A stretch of 64,000 nt of DNA from Vesta saturnalis (GCA_036346205.1 JARFJB010001278.1:5587501-5651500), one strand, 5' to 3'. Counted from the first letter of the stretch, positions 20,580-30,850 are shown. The notes: a model not told the origin generated them from the letters alone. Translations and numbers: made by a program.

Positions 20580-21600
20580 TAATATAGATTACTAAAAGAG
20601 ATGTTCGAACTGATAACCATTCTGTATTATATATGTTTCACACACTCTTCCAATTCGTTCTACAGCATTAAGCACAATAATGTGGTGATCTCTTGTAAAT
20701 GTCTGAAAGCTTCTCTAACTACATTTGTCTAACATTCAATGTTATGATATTGAGTTTGGTATATTTTATTTTGCAAGTAACCCCATAAAATGAAATCTAA
20801 GACTGACAAGTCCGGAGACCTAGGAGGCCTTATCGTCCTATTAGTGCCAATCCATCTATTACCAAAATTGTTTTACAAAAACGGGCGTATACTTTGCGCA
20901 TTGTGAGATAGGGGTCCATCCTGTTGAAATTAATTAGGTTCAAGCAAGCTAAAGGAATGTCATCTAATAATTAAGGCACAACCCTTTCTAAAATTTCCAA
21001 ATAGCTAGGAGCAGATAAGTTCCTTCGAAAATGTAAAACTTTATTTTTGATCCTAATATATAGCAGAAATCGTCCTTGTTGTCTTTGGGGGAATATTTGG
21101 TGTTGATTTTCTTAAGACCAGAACCTGCTATTGTGTCTGTTTAAAACACATGAATTGCTAAAATGTGCTTCGTCTGACCATATGACATTTCTTTCAGATT
21201 GGGTACTACATTTAACATGTTTAAGTACCAATTGAAAAATATTAACCTACGTTCAGCGTCGCCAGGATGTAGATGTTGAACAAGCCTAAATTTATATGGT
21301 AAATATTTATGGTGGCGAAGTATTCTTTGGATTCTTGTTTTCGAAACTCCAATACTACTTTCTATAGTTCTGCAAGAACTTATAGGATTACCCTCTGCAC
21401 TGGCTAAAACTGTAACCTCACCATTCTCTCGATTTTCTTTATTATTTTTTTTAACCTGGGTTTATAAAATCATCCATGATTAATTAAATTTCTTTTTAAA
21501 CTATAAAACGTGATTTTACTAGGTTGTCTCCGTTCTGGAAACCTTCATAGATGTAAAGTTACGTAACTATCAATATTTTTTCATTACTCTGACCAAACAC
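20580..21600 (-). pseudogene. MLE-3 transposase, heavily decayed
   Basis: No long open frame remains, but minus-strand pieces line up with the family: LASAEGNPISSCRTIESSIG and the second-HTH/linker RHHKYLPYKFRLVQHLHPGD (about 21420-21250), then FNWYLNML. The final catalytic region NRWIGTNRTI, PRSPDLSVLDFILWGYLQNK lies at about 20870-20770, followed by the C-terminal LQEITTL and NELEECVKHI stretch to about 20590. Multiple frameshifts and stops. The N-terminus near 21590 is barely recognisable. Confidence 0.65.
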
Positions 21601-21870
21601 AATGAACAAACAATACGATTATTGCACAAAAATAATTTTAATCAGATTTGACAGGTTAATTACGTTTAGATCAGACTAGGACCGCCTACTTAAAAATTTA
21701 GATATAAAGTTTTCTTTATAAGTTTTATTACCATTAATATTTTTCTGAAGCTGTACGATGTATTTTACCCAATTAAAAAATGTCAGTTTGAACGTTTATA
21801 AAATTATTGTACCTAATTTGCATAATTTCTTGTTATCATTTTCGCATTTCTGTGTAAACGTCCTTAGTCT

Positions 21871-22048
21871 TATTATAATCGCGTATTTACATATTTATAA
21901 TTATAATAAAGCAGTATGAATCTAGTAGCCCTTATTGAATAGTCAAATATATCTTGGATTTATTATAATCGCGTATTTCCATATTTATAAATATAATAAA
22001 CCAGTAAGAATCTAGTAGCCCTTTTTTAATACTCAAATATGTCTTCGA
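21871..22048. repeat. 90-bp tandem duplication
   Basis: The segment starting TATTATAATCGCGTATTT at 21871 recurs at 21961 with a few changes and ends near CAAATATRTCTT in both copies. It lies between the decayed transposase and the right arm of MLE-3. Confidence 0.85.
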
Positions 22049-22332
22049 TGTCCTAGAAAATACGCCTTTATGCTGAGTTTATATGTTTCATGGCCAACTA
22101 TATCATCAAAATGTTAAATTAACGTAACATTTATTTTTGAGGTTAATAATGCAAAAGAAGTGGCACACAATATATATTTTTCAAAAGCTGAGAGTAAGCT
22201 CTATTATATAATAAACAAATATACAGAGTGTTCGATTAAAAAAAAACTTTGGTTTATTGCGAAGAAACTGACTTATTGTGGAGAAAACTATACACGCCAC
22301 TAAATTCCACGGAAAATTATGTATAAAACGCA

Positions 22333-23122
22333 CTTTTTGCTATTTCTATAAATTACAAGGCAAAGCAGTTACGAGGGGTACTTTAAAAGTGTAAATTTTT
22401 AATTTCGCCCTGTATCTCAAATACTAATAGGACTGTGACATTTCTGTTTGTGGCGTCTTTCGTTTCAGGAAAAAGTAGGGCAGGGTCACGAAAACCGCAC
22501 ATTTGCTCGCAAACGAGATACCCTACACTTTCAACCAAAATAGGACACAGTGTACATTTAATATAATTAATAAGTTACAACTATCCATATTGGGTTTGAT
22601 TAACTCTTTCCCCTATTTGCTAATACATCACCACAATTACCACAATTGACCATTCCTGAACTTTTACCCACCCTGTATAAATTTAAACGTTTAGCTAAGC
22701 GCTCTTTCTTGTTTAAAGATACATTATGTTGATCAGTTTGTTATCAAAAAAGCAAGAAAGATAATAGATTAATTCCAATTAAGTGTGAAATAATTATTAT
22801 CTATTGAGCTATTCATAAATAAAAAAGGATATAGTTAAAGAACAATGCATATTGTTCTTAAACACCTAAATATAAAGAACAGCCTTTTGCACATTCCACT
22901 ACAGAAATATTCATAAATTAAAATATCTTTCCAAATCAAAGTTATGCGCTCAAGGAAAAATATTAGTAAAATGTCATCGAACTAATTAAATTAAAATTGC
23001 ACTACACATAATTAATTCTTACCTATTTTCAACATATTGTGATATAGGCAATTAGAGAACAGTAACTTTACTGTAATTTTTTTACTGATTACAGAGTCTA
23101 CAGATCTAACATTCGATTCTAC
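22333..23122. other. AT-rich region with orphan MLE-type ends
   Basis: Phrases of the form CGCCCTGTAT (about 22418) and CACCCTGTATAAATTTAAAC (about 22667) look like right ends of MLE or MITE copies without an obvious partner. No coding sequence. Confidence 0.45.
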
Positions 23123-24020
23123 ATACCGGGTGGTCGTAAAGTAAGGAATAAATTCAATATCTCGTAAAGCACAATTTTTTTCAAAAATCGCTCGGACACG
23201 TCGATTATATATTTTTTCGGGGCATATTTTGCGAAAAAAAAAATTTTATACAGGGTGTCTCAAAAAAGATTTGCTAAAAAAAATTTTTTTTTTCAAATTG
23301 CAACACAATTTTTATATTGCATTTTTGGATTGCCCTTACAATTCTAAACATTTGTCATGTAGCATGTGCTATACCTAAGTCCAAGAGTTTTGGAGTTATT
23401 CGCATTCAAAGTTTAAAAATTGAAAAAAGATTATGAAGAAAACGAAAAATAAAATAATTTTTATAACGTTTTATTATATCGAAAACAAAGATTCGTAAAC
23501 TTAAAATAATTTTATTTCAGCAAATGTTCGAAATGTCCTCCGTTAGTCAACTAACGCCCGAAATGGTTCGAAATGTGCAGCAGGAATTTGTAGATCGATT
23601 AGGCTATTGTCAGTTGACTAACGGAGGACATTTCGAACATTTGCTGAAATAAAATTATTTTTAAGTTTACGAATTTTGTTTTCGATATAATAAAACGTTA
23701 TAAAATTATTTTATTTTTCGTTTTCTTCATGACATTTTTCAATTTTAAATTTTGAATGCGAATAACTCCAAAACTTGGACTTAGGTATAGCACATGCTAT
23801 GACATGTTTAGAATTGTAAGGCAATCCAAAATGCAATAAAAAATTGGTTGCAATTGAAAAAAATTTTTTAGCAAATCTTTTGAGACACCCTGTATAAATT
23901 TTTTTTTTTCGCAAAATATGCCCCGAAAAAAAATATAATCGACGGGTCCGAGCGATTTTTGAAAACAATTGTGCTTTACGAGATATTGAATTTATTCCTT
24001 ACTTTACGACCACCCGGTAT
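23123..24020. mobile_element. Near-perfect 0.9-kb palindrome derived from an MLE
   Basis: The left arm 23123-23551 and right arm 23613-24020 are inverted copies, with about 95 percent or better identity by eye, around a 61-bp loop. Outer ends are ATACCGGGTGGTCGTAAAGT and its complement. About 118 bp further in, both arms carry an inward-pointing TATACAGGGTGTCTC end. At the centre, 23565-23652 on the plus strand reads RNVQQEFVDRLGYCQLTNGG followed by HFEHLLK and a stop, i.e. the extreme C-terminus of a DUF4817-type MLE transposase. The element is thus a fold-back derivative made of two copies of one MLE 3' end. Confidence 0.88.
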
Positions 24021-25830
24021 TTATGATGCATAGCAACTGAATTATGAATTAGTGGAACATTTCAGGAATATTAATATTTATATCCACCCAGGATATTTTT
24101 GCAATTACTGAACTATTAATGTTGTTGGGACGCAAATTGGTACAGTAGGGAACAAACAAACGCGCTTTTGATAAAGCCTATAAAAGATAGTGAACCGACA
24201 ATTTTAAACTTGTTCTCTATTTTCCTCAATATGTTTCAACTCGCTTCAGCATATTAACCTATTTATGATAATTATTAACATATCTGTACATTTTTGTAGA
24301 AAAATTAGTTGGCTTAAGCAATCAATATAATAAAGGTCACTGTTTATATTACTATCTGAATATTCAAAAAAAGTCAAAGTATGTATTAGATGATAGTTTA
24401 TCACTATCTACTACTCATATAACGCATTGTGACATACAGAGATTCAGCGTCGAATTAAAATTTGATGAAAGCAATTCAATAAATTTGTGCAAAATTTAGA
24501 TATAGGCAACTTAAAAAGGTTACATTAACATAAGCAATTTAGTGCACTGAATTTAATGAACTGTAAAAATGTGTGTGCAACTAATATTCATTTTAAATTC
24601 AACCATTCCACAAACATTAATATGTTTGCGAAATTGGGTAAAACAAAAATTTATACAGAGTACACGATATTACATACTCTTCGATTTAACCATAACTTAC
24701 GTTTCAAAAAAAGATAAACGCAACAAAAACGTTTCCTGCGATGCAGATTCACTTTTTTACCATACTGTTGGAGCTTACTCAATAGGTATTGCAGATAATG
24801 AAGGAAACCACACCAAGTAAAATTCCTACCAGAAAAGATTCTAGTGAAACTTTCTAATATTTTTTTTCAAGTAGATACAATTTATGAAAATTGAATTGAA
24901 ATAAAGGAAATGTTTTATGGGCAAGAAGAAAGCAAAATTAATATATTTAGTAAATATACAATATTATGTCAGTTCAATATAATATTAATTAAAGTTTTTC
25001 TTAATTGCTTAATTTCAGTATAATATTTAGATATTTGCGCCAACGAATAAATACAAAAGTGAGAGTTTAATCACAACAATGATTTTACAATTTTAGAAAA
25101 ACAATACGTCTTCAGTATTTTATTTTATTTATGGTTTCTTAATTTGTATGTTACCTTTGAAGTTTATATAGAAAATAAAAGGAAATTATGCAAAATTAAT
25201 TATTTGATTTATTATATTATGCTCAGTAAAGCAATATGTTAATTACACACGCGTAGAAAGGCCACAGGCAGCCAACTCGCAGTACTTTCCCACCTTTGAT
25301 TATTTGATCCAATTCAATCAAAAATTTCTGAGACCTAGACATTTACGTTCTTAATTATTCAATTTCCGTAAATCAATGAATTCGTTAAATGTAACATTTT
25401 ATTCAGAACACATTTATGAGGAAATACACCATGTCAGACAAGAATTGAGCGGGTACATACTTCTCTTTATTCTTGAACATTTTACTGAAGACAATTTCTC
25501 ATTTTAATACGTCCGTTAGTAAATGTTGATAATTTTTTGTTTATCGTTAAATGAATGTCACCGTTTTGGATTAATTTGTAATATTGTATAAGCAATATTT
25601 CAGTATCAAAGAAAATATCTCTAAACATTTTGACTTCAAAACTAACATTCCAATGAAGTAAATCTATAGGTAATTTGTGTAATCACGAAATAACTTTAAA
25701 TCTAGATCAAACTGATTTTTTTGGATGTGTCCAACAATGTTACAAATTCTGTACGAAATAGTGTTGTACTTTGATCATTTCGATTTAGAATATTTATTAA
25801 AGTTTTCATATTAAAGTAATTATTATATAT
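24021..25830. other. AT-rich stretch, no feature recognised
   Basis: An 83-codon frame at 24569-24820 has no motif. No RNA gene, element end or transposase remnant was recognised. Confidence 0.5.
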
Positions 25831-26222
25831 ACAGGGTCCGGCAACAAGAGCGCCTTCTTCTATATCTTCCGTTTTATATAAGCTAGATTAATAAAATTTG
25901 GAATGCAGTTATAGTTTAGTTGTGTGCATATATTAAAATCATTCACGCGAATACAGGTTGTTTATTTAAAGAGGACCAAATTATAATAGAAAAATTTAAA
26001 TGGAACACCCTGTATATTATTACTTTTTTGAATTTTACACATTGTTCCTAACAAATTCGCAATATATTTCCCTATCCCTAAATATAGCCGTTTTTGAGTT
26101 ATTTCAATTTCTCTAAAAAAAATTGAAATAACCGAGTTTGCTTTGAAAACGTATCTAATTTATATGAGAATAGGTACACAGATAGAGCTTCTTTTTAATG
26201 TGAAGAAAATGACATAAATGCA

Positions 26223-26304
26223 TACAGGGTGCTGATAATTGACTTGCCAATCAACCATTATTCGAACTAGTAAAAGTTTACTTTTTCAAATAAAACACCC
26301 TGTA
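26223..26304. mobile_element. 82-bp mini-element with CAGGGTG termini (left arm of MLE-4)
   Basis: Bounded by TACAGGGTG and CACCCTGTA. Inverted partner copy at 27650-27731, exactly 82 bp as well. A structurally similar 82-bp unit lies at 34317-34398. Confidence 0.7.
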
Positions 26305-26719
26305 TATTATTACATTTTTGGTTTCTACATATTAACCCTTATCAGTTCGCCATACAACTCCCTATCCCTAAATATAGCTGTTTCCGAATTATTTTCAATT
26401 TTTCAAAATCTCTAAGATTATTGAGACATTTTTAAATCTATGGCCTCGTATAGATAAAGAAGAACATCATAAAACAATTGTACTATACATTAAAAAACGC
26501 AACATAAACTAATATATTACGATAGAAGACTAATTACAATTTTTGTACTGGAGGCATTGCATGTGAACAAGAATTTGACAAATATTTACTTCAATTTCAA
26601 GTAAAATTCTAAAATCAAGTGTGCTTCTTATAAAAATTGAATGTTTGATGTAAATAAATAAAACTGTAGTTAACCATTTACGAGTGTTATTGTTAGTAAT
26701 CAAAATTTTTATAAAATAA

Positions 26720-27353
26720 ATTACTCAAAACCCAAATTTTTTGTATAATATTTTATGGACAGACGAATCAACATTTGATAAGAATGGATTTGTTAATACA
26801 CATAATTTTCATTATTATTCCTCAGAAAATCCACATTTATTAAGACAAGTTGATAATCAACATAAGTGGTCTTTAAGTGCCTGGGTTGCCATCATTGGGG
26901 ATTATGTCATCGGTCCATTCTTTTTTGATGGACACTTGAATGGTGAGAAGTACCTTAACTTTTTGCGTAACGATTTACTGGGCTTATTAGAAAATATTAC
27001 TCTTGATATTAGAGCCACAATGTGGTATCAACATGATGGCGCTCCTGCTCACTACGCTGCAGATGTAAGAGATTATCTCAATAGAGTCTTTCCAAATAAA
27101 TGGATTGGGCGAAATGGACCTGTGAGGTGGCCAGCTAGGTCCCCTGGCCTGACAAGAATAGATTTCTTTTTATGGGGATACATAAAAAGTATTGTCTATA
27201 GGGAACTACCAACCACTGCCGAAGATATGCGTAATCGTATAACACAGGCTTGTCATAGCATTACTCCTGTTGTTGCGTAGAGTTGAACAATCTTTTAAAG
27301 ATCGACTTCAGGTCTGCATCCGAGAAAACGGACATTTTGAACAATTATTATAG
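26720..27353 (+). pseudogene. MLE-4 transposase, DDE domain only (DD41D spacing)
   Basis: The frame opens right after a stop at 26717 and reads TQNPNF...ILWTDESTFDKNGFVNTHN, so the first catalytic aspartate is in TDESTF (about 26759). It continues through WVAIIGDYVIGPFFFDGHLN. The second aspartate is in WYQHDGAPAHY (about 27034) and the third in the IDFFLWG block (about 27160), with 41 residues between the last two, i.e. DD41D spacing. SPGLTRID replaces the usual SPDLTPLD. The C-terminus needs a frame change near 27270 to read EQSFKDRLQVCIRENGHFEQ to the TAG at 27351-27353. Both N-terminal HTH motifs are missing, so this is an internally deleted, dead copy with an unusually clean catalytic core. 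Confidence 0.85.
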
Positions 27354-27649
27354 ATCGCTAATGATTAGAGTTAAATTATTTTTTTTTATTTTATTAGTTT
27401 TGTATTTTTAGAAATAATTTTAATAATAATAGTGTGTTAGTTTCTGTTGCGTTTTTTAATTTGCAATACAATGGTTTTCCACTGTTTTTTTTTCTATTTA
27501 TACGAGGCCATGAATTTAAAAAAAATGTTCCAATAATCTTATACCTTTTGAAAAATTGAAAATAATTCGGAAACGGCTATATTTAGGGATAGGGAATTGT
27601 ATATCGAATTGATAAGGGTTAATATGTAGAAACCAAAGACGGAATAATA

Positions 27650-27731
27650 TAAAGGGTGTTCTATTTGAAAAAGTAAACTTTTACTAGTTGGAATAATGTC
27701 TGATTGGCAAGTCAATTGTAAACACCCTGTA
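27650..27731. mobile_element. 82-bp mini-element with CAGGGTG termini (right arm of MLE-4)
   Basis: Bounded by TAAAGGGTG and CACCCTGTA; inverted copy of 26223-26304 with a few substitutions. Confidence 0.68.
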
Positions 27732-28765
27732 TGCAATTATGACATTTTCTTTGCATTATAAAAAATCTATCTGTGTACTTGTTCTGATATCAATTAGATA
27801 ACTTTTGTTTTTCAACGGTTTTCTAAGCTATCTCTGTAATTTCAATTTTTTTATAGAAATCGACATAACTCAAAAACGGCTATATTTAGGGATAGGGAAA
27901 TATATTGCGAATTTGTTAGGAACAATGTGTAAAATTAAAAAAAGTAGTAATATACAGGGTGTTCCATTTAAATTTTGTTTATTATAGTTTGGTCATCTTT
28001 AAATAAACAACCTGTATAAACGTGAATAATTTTAAAATATGCACACAACTAAATTATAACTCTATACTGGCGATCTTCCTTGGACTATTTTGAGTAAAAA
28101 TCCTAATGTAAAAATGCCTTCAGAGCCCATCAGGAGCAACACAATGAATATGTACATCTGGTAATACAGAATCACACAGGTATCATTTAGTCATGTGTAA
28201 CTAAGTAAAATGCAAACCAATCGGTATATCAAATTGTTGATGCTAATTATTAAACTACAGAGTTGTACTAAAGAGTAATTCATATTATCATTTGCAAAGC
28301 CAAACACAAAATACATATCAGCATACCATTGTTCACTTTAACGAAACGCTTGTTTAACAAAAAAACGAAAAACAAGAACACACCAACGGTAATCACAATG
28401 AGAAAAAACAAATACGGTACTGATGATACTGAAAATCTGACATTTCGCGTGACATATCATAATTGTGAAAACTGTTAACAAACGTCCTAATTTCTAAAAC
28501 TTTCATAAATGTTTAAATAGTTGATTACTGGAGTGCAATGAGAATTAAATGAAATAGGACTTAGCAAAAGTCTTAAAATGTTAAACGTAATTGCCAAAAG
28601 AATAAAATTGAAATAAAATATACATATTTGTGATCCAAAATTTCTAACCTTGATGACCTTGTGCGGCTCCATGAAGTGGTTTAGAGCATTTTTGTATTAG
28701 GATTTTTTACTCAAAATAGTCCAAGGAAGATCACCACGTGTGGTTTTTCCACTATTTTCTGGACA

Positions 28766-28767
<2 letters not shown>

Positions 28768-28809
<42 letters not shown>
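28768..28809. repeat. (TA)n microsatellite
   Basis: About 20 TA units directly after the CTATTTTCTGGAC terminus. Confidence 0.95.
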
Positions 28810-28811
<2 letters not shown>

Positions 28812-28875
28812 TGAACAAAGTTCATGAATTGTACAAATTGTATGTAAGTTAAAAATTTTAAAAATGCATTCAGAA

Positions 28876-28945
28876 AGCGGGATTTGAACCTACGATCTGT
28901 TCTTTGCTAGAGAACTGCGTTACCAACTACGCTACCGAGGGAGCA
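28876..28945 (-). repeat. tRNA-like cassette, diverged copy with AGC anticodon loop
   Basis: On the minus strand: A box TAGCGTAGTTGG, anticodon stem GUUCU/AGAAC around CUAGCAA, B box GGTTCAAATCC. Acceptor and T stems are partly broken. The anticodon stem differs from the copies at 5.2 and 5.7 kb at two paired positions, yet remains fully paired. Flanking sequence still resembles those copies. Confidence 0.55.
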
Positions 28946-29038
28946 AATCCCACTCGATTTAAACTTAATTTGTATGTATTTTTTTCATATTACTACTGAT
29001 ATACACTAAATTTATTTATTGTTGATCAGTCAACTTTT

Positions 29039-29041
<3 letters not shown>

Positions 29042-29094
<53 letters not shown>
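29042..29094. repeat. (TA)n microsatellite
   Basis: About 26 TA units following the flank of the tRNA-like cassette. Confidence 0.95.
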
Positions 29095-29096
<2 letters not shown>

Positions 29097-29956
29097 CAAT
29101 TTCAACTTTCGAAGAAACGTGCCGATTGATTTCCATAAATTACATCAATCATGCTCACTTAAATGTTAAATATTATTAATTAGCAACTGAACTCTACCAA
29201 TAAAATATAAGTGGTGTCTTTTTTAAAGTTTGATTTATGTATGTACAGAAAGTCAACTATTTTGTAACCTGCGACTCTTGCTACCGTGTTGGAGCAGACG
29301 AGCCTGCAGTGTATTATACCTACGGTATATATTTAGGCGACTGTTATGATCAGCAGAGGTGTTTAAGCTGACTATTGTGAAGATGCGTCAAGAATCAAGT
29401 AATCTTGTTTTCCGTTGTGATCACGGTGGCCGTGGTCACAACGTTCAAAATACGTTGTAACTATTGAATCATCGGCCGTTTCAACATAGACCCGTCAAAG
29501 GTAGGTTTTCAATAAGAAAAAGTATAGGTATAGTGGTTGATCAAAAAAAATTATCTTGCTAATTGCCAAAGTGCCACGTTTTACTATAGAATATTAATTT
29601 ATATTAAACCACAACCTAGGTGATATAAAGTGTCTTGTTTTTTTTTTGTTAAACAAGCGTTTCGTTAAAGTGAACAATGGTATGCTGATATGTATCTTGT
29701 GTTTGGCTTTGCAAATGATAATATGAATTACTCTTAAGTACAACTCTGTAGTTTAATAATTAGCATCAACAATTTGATTGGTTTGCATTTTACTTAGTTA
29801 CACATGACTAAATGATACCTGTGTGATTCTGTGTTGCCAGATGTACATATTCATTGTGTTGCTCCTGATGGGCTCTGAAGGCATTTTTACATTAGGATTT
29901 TTTACTCAAAATAGTCCAAGGAAGATCGCCATGCGTGGTTTTTCCACTATTTTCTG

Positions 29957-29958
<2 letters not shown>

Positions 29959-30012
<54 letters not shown>
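29959..30012. repeat. (TA)n microsatellite
   Basis: About 27 TA units starting at the CTATTTTCTGGAC terminus of the inverted-repeat element. Confidence 0.95.
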
Positions 30013-30016
<4 letters not shown>

Positions 30017-30095
30017 ATTATAAGTGTTTTGTAACTGTGGTTTCCTATTAGTGGAGTTTATCGGCCTATTTCCACAGTTTACGCTTTTTCAACGC

Positions 30096-30131
30096 GACGT
30101 TTCGGAAGCGGACTCTGCTTCCGTCATCAGG
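30096..30131 (-). ncRNA. Hammerhead-ribozyme-like core in a Penelope-like element end
   Basis: On the minus strand, CUGAUGA (30130-30124) is followed by a 7-bp stem (CGGAAGC / GCUUCCG) with a 7-nt loop, then GAAAC (30103-30099) and GUC. CUGAUGA, stem II and GAAAC are the conserved core of hammerhead ribozymes, which are known from the terminal repeats of Penelope-like elements. I could not draw convincing stems I and III: a short ACGU/GCGU stem III can be proposed, but stem I pairs poorly. Call it hammerhead-like; activity is unproven. Confidence 0.55.
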
Positions 30132-30205
30132 CTTAATCCTGAAAAGGACTGTTTTCGCACTTGAGTCGAATTCATATGTTATATATAATTTTTTCCCAAG
30201 CACTT

Positions 30206-30279
30206 GACTACTCTCAGATTCGAACTTGGTACCTTTCACTTACTAGTCGACACCTTTACCGCTGAGCCATTGAGTAATC
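30206..30279 (-). repeat. tRNA-like segment inside the PLE-3 end
   Basis: On the minus strand the 74-nt segment has a 7-bp acceptor (GATTACT / AGTAGTC, one wobble), an A box TGGCTCAGCGG and a B box AGTTCGAATCT. The T-stem and anticodon stem are imperfect. It lies between the hammerhead-like motif and the GIY-YIG part, separated from the latter by a (TA)n tract. Confidence 0.5.
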
Positions 30280-30295
30280 CAATATATGTTTTTAG

Positions 30296-30298
<3 letters not shown>

Positions 30299-30352
<54 letters not shown>
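30299..30352. repeat. (TA)n microsatellite
   Basis: About 27 TA units between the tRNA-like segment and the GIY-YIG fragment. Confidence 0.95.
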
Positions 30353-30355
<3 letters not shown>

Positions 30356-30781
30356 CCTCTTGCGCAGGTGTATTGCGCTTAAGCTCTTCTCGCATTATTG
30401 GAATCCATATGGGTTTCATTTCTACACAAGCTTAGCTTATTGGATTTTCTGCTAGTGCGATGTATGTGGCTTCTTTGAGTTTCCGACGAGTTGTGTTCTC
30501 GTCCTTTGCCACTATCTGTATGTTATCCCATTGGATGCGGTGGTCTTCGTTCTAGACATGTTCGGCGATTCTTGATCTTTCTGTTTCGCCCTTACGGACG
30601 TTGTTCTTATGTTCTTGAGTTCTCACTTTGAATGGTCTACTGCTCTCTCCTATGTATGCTCTGCCGCATTCGCATGGTAGGTTGTATACGCAATTCTTGG
30701 AATTCTGATCTTCATTGTAAGGTTTGGTTTTGGTTAGTATTCCCCTGAGCGTTCTGGTCGATTTGAAGGCAGTGCCTATCT

Positions 30782-30783
<2 letters not shown>
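30353..30783 (-). pseudogene. Penelope-like element GIY-YIG endonuclease fragment (PLE-3)
   Basis: The minus-strand frame reads FKSTRTLRGILTKTK, then CVYNLPCECGRAYIGESSRP, FKVRTQEHKNNVRKGETERS and RIAEHV (about 30770-30552). It then runs through a decayed but readable AKDENTTRRKLKEATYIALA segment to about 30360. The VYNLPCECG...YIGESSRP pattern with the following RxxEH is the GIY-YIG nuclease of Penelope-like elements (Y-x2-PC-x-C/G-x4-YIG). The reverse transcriptase that should precede it is missing: the fragment starts directly at a (TA)n tract. A stop after HV interrupts the frame at about 30550. Confidence 0.85.

Positions 30784-30846
<63 letters not shown>
30784..30846. repeat. (TA)n microsatellite
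   Basis: About 31 TA units at the 5' side of the PLE-3 fragment. Confidence 0.95.

Positions 30847-30847
<1 letters not shown>

Positions 30848-30850
<3 letters not shown>

Larger units (their letters stand above)
20243..22332 (-). mobile_element. MLE-3: decayed mariner-like element inside about 245-bp inverted repeats
   Basis: 20243-20490 and 22085-22332 are inverted copies over their whole length (landmarks AATTTAGTGGCGTG, CACTTTGGTTTATTGCGAAG, AACTTACTTTCAGC-like, TTGGCCATGAAA). Inside the arms, at about 20360 and 22213, are TATA(C/G)AGGGTGTTC-type ends that point outward rather than inward. The arms therefore seem to combine two layers of insertion. Confidence 0.7.
25903..28066 (+). mobile_element. 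MLE-4: mariner-like element with about 0.55-kb inverted repeats
   Basis: The left arm 25903-26470 and right arm 27500-28066 are inverted copies with landmarks GTTGTGTGCATAT, TTTAAATGGAACACCCTGTA, TCCCTATCCCTAAATATAGC (twice per arm) and ACGAGGCCAT. Each arm contains an 82-bp mini-element with its own CAGGGTG-type ends. A partial transposase lies between the arms on the plus strand. The TACAGGGTCCGG phrase at 25836 may belong to a further outer end. Confidence 0.8.
28068..29960. mobile_element. Inverted-repeat element associated with (TA)n tracts
   Basis: 28068-28350 and 29645-29935 are inverted copies over nearly 300 bp (landmarks TTCCTTGGACTATTTTGAGT, GCCTTCAGAGCCCATCAGGA, GATGTACAT, CAACAATTTGAT). 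The right terminus (GGATTTTTTACTCAAAATAG through TTTTCCACTATTTTCTGGAC) occurs again in direct orientation at 28690-28765, and both copies of that terminus run straight into (TA)n. The interior has no transposase. It holds a tRNA-like remnant and another (TA)n tract. Confidence 0.72.

Noticed and set aside
24569..24820. 83-codon frame in AT-rich DNA
   Set aside because: No motif and no neighbouring signals; expected by chance at this number of frames.
28068..28360. CRISPR array or bacterial repeat structure
   Set aside because: Repeats in the window are inverted pairs or simple microsatellites; no regular repeat-spacer pattern exists anywhere.
29823..30455. Frames containing IYIYIY strings near 29.8-30.5 kb
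   Set aside because: They cross (TA)n tracts; the IYIY part is the microsatellite and the rest has no family motif.
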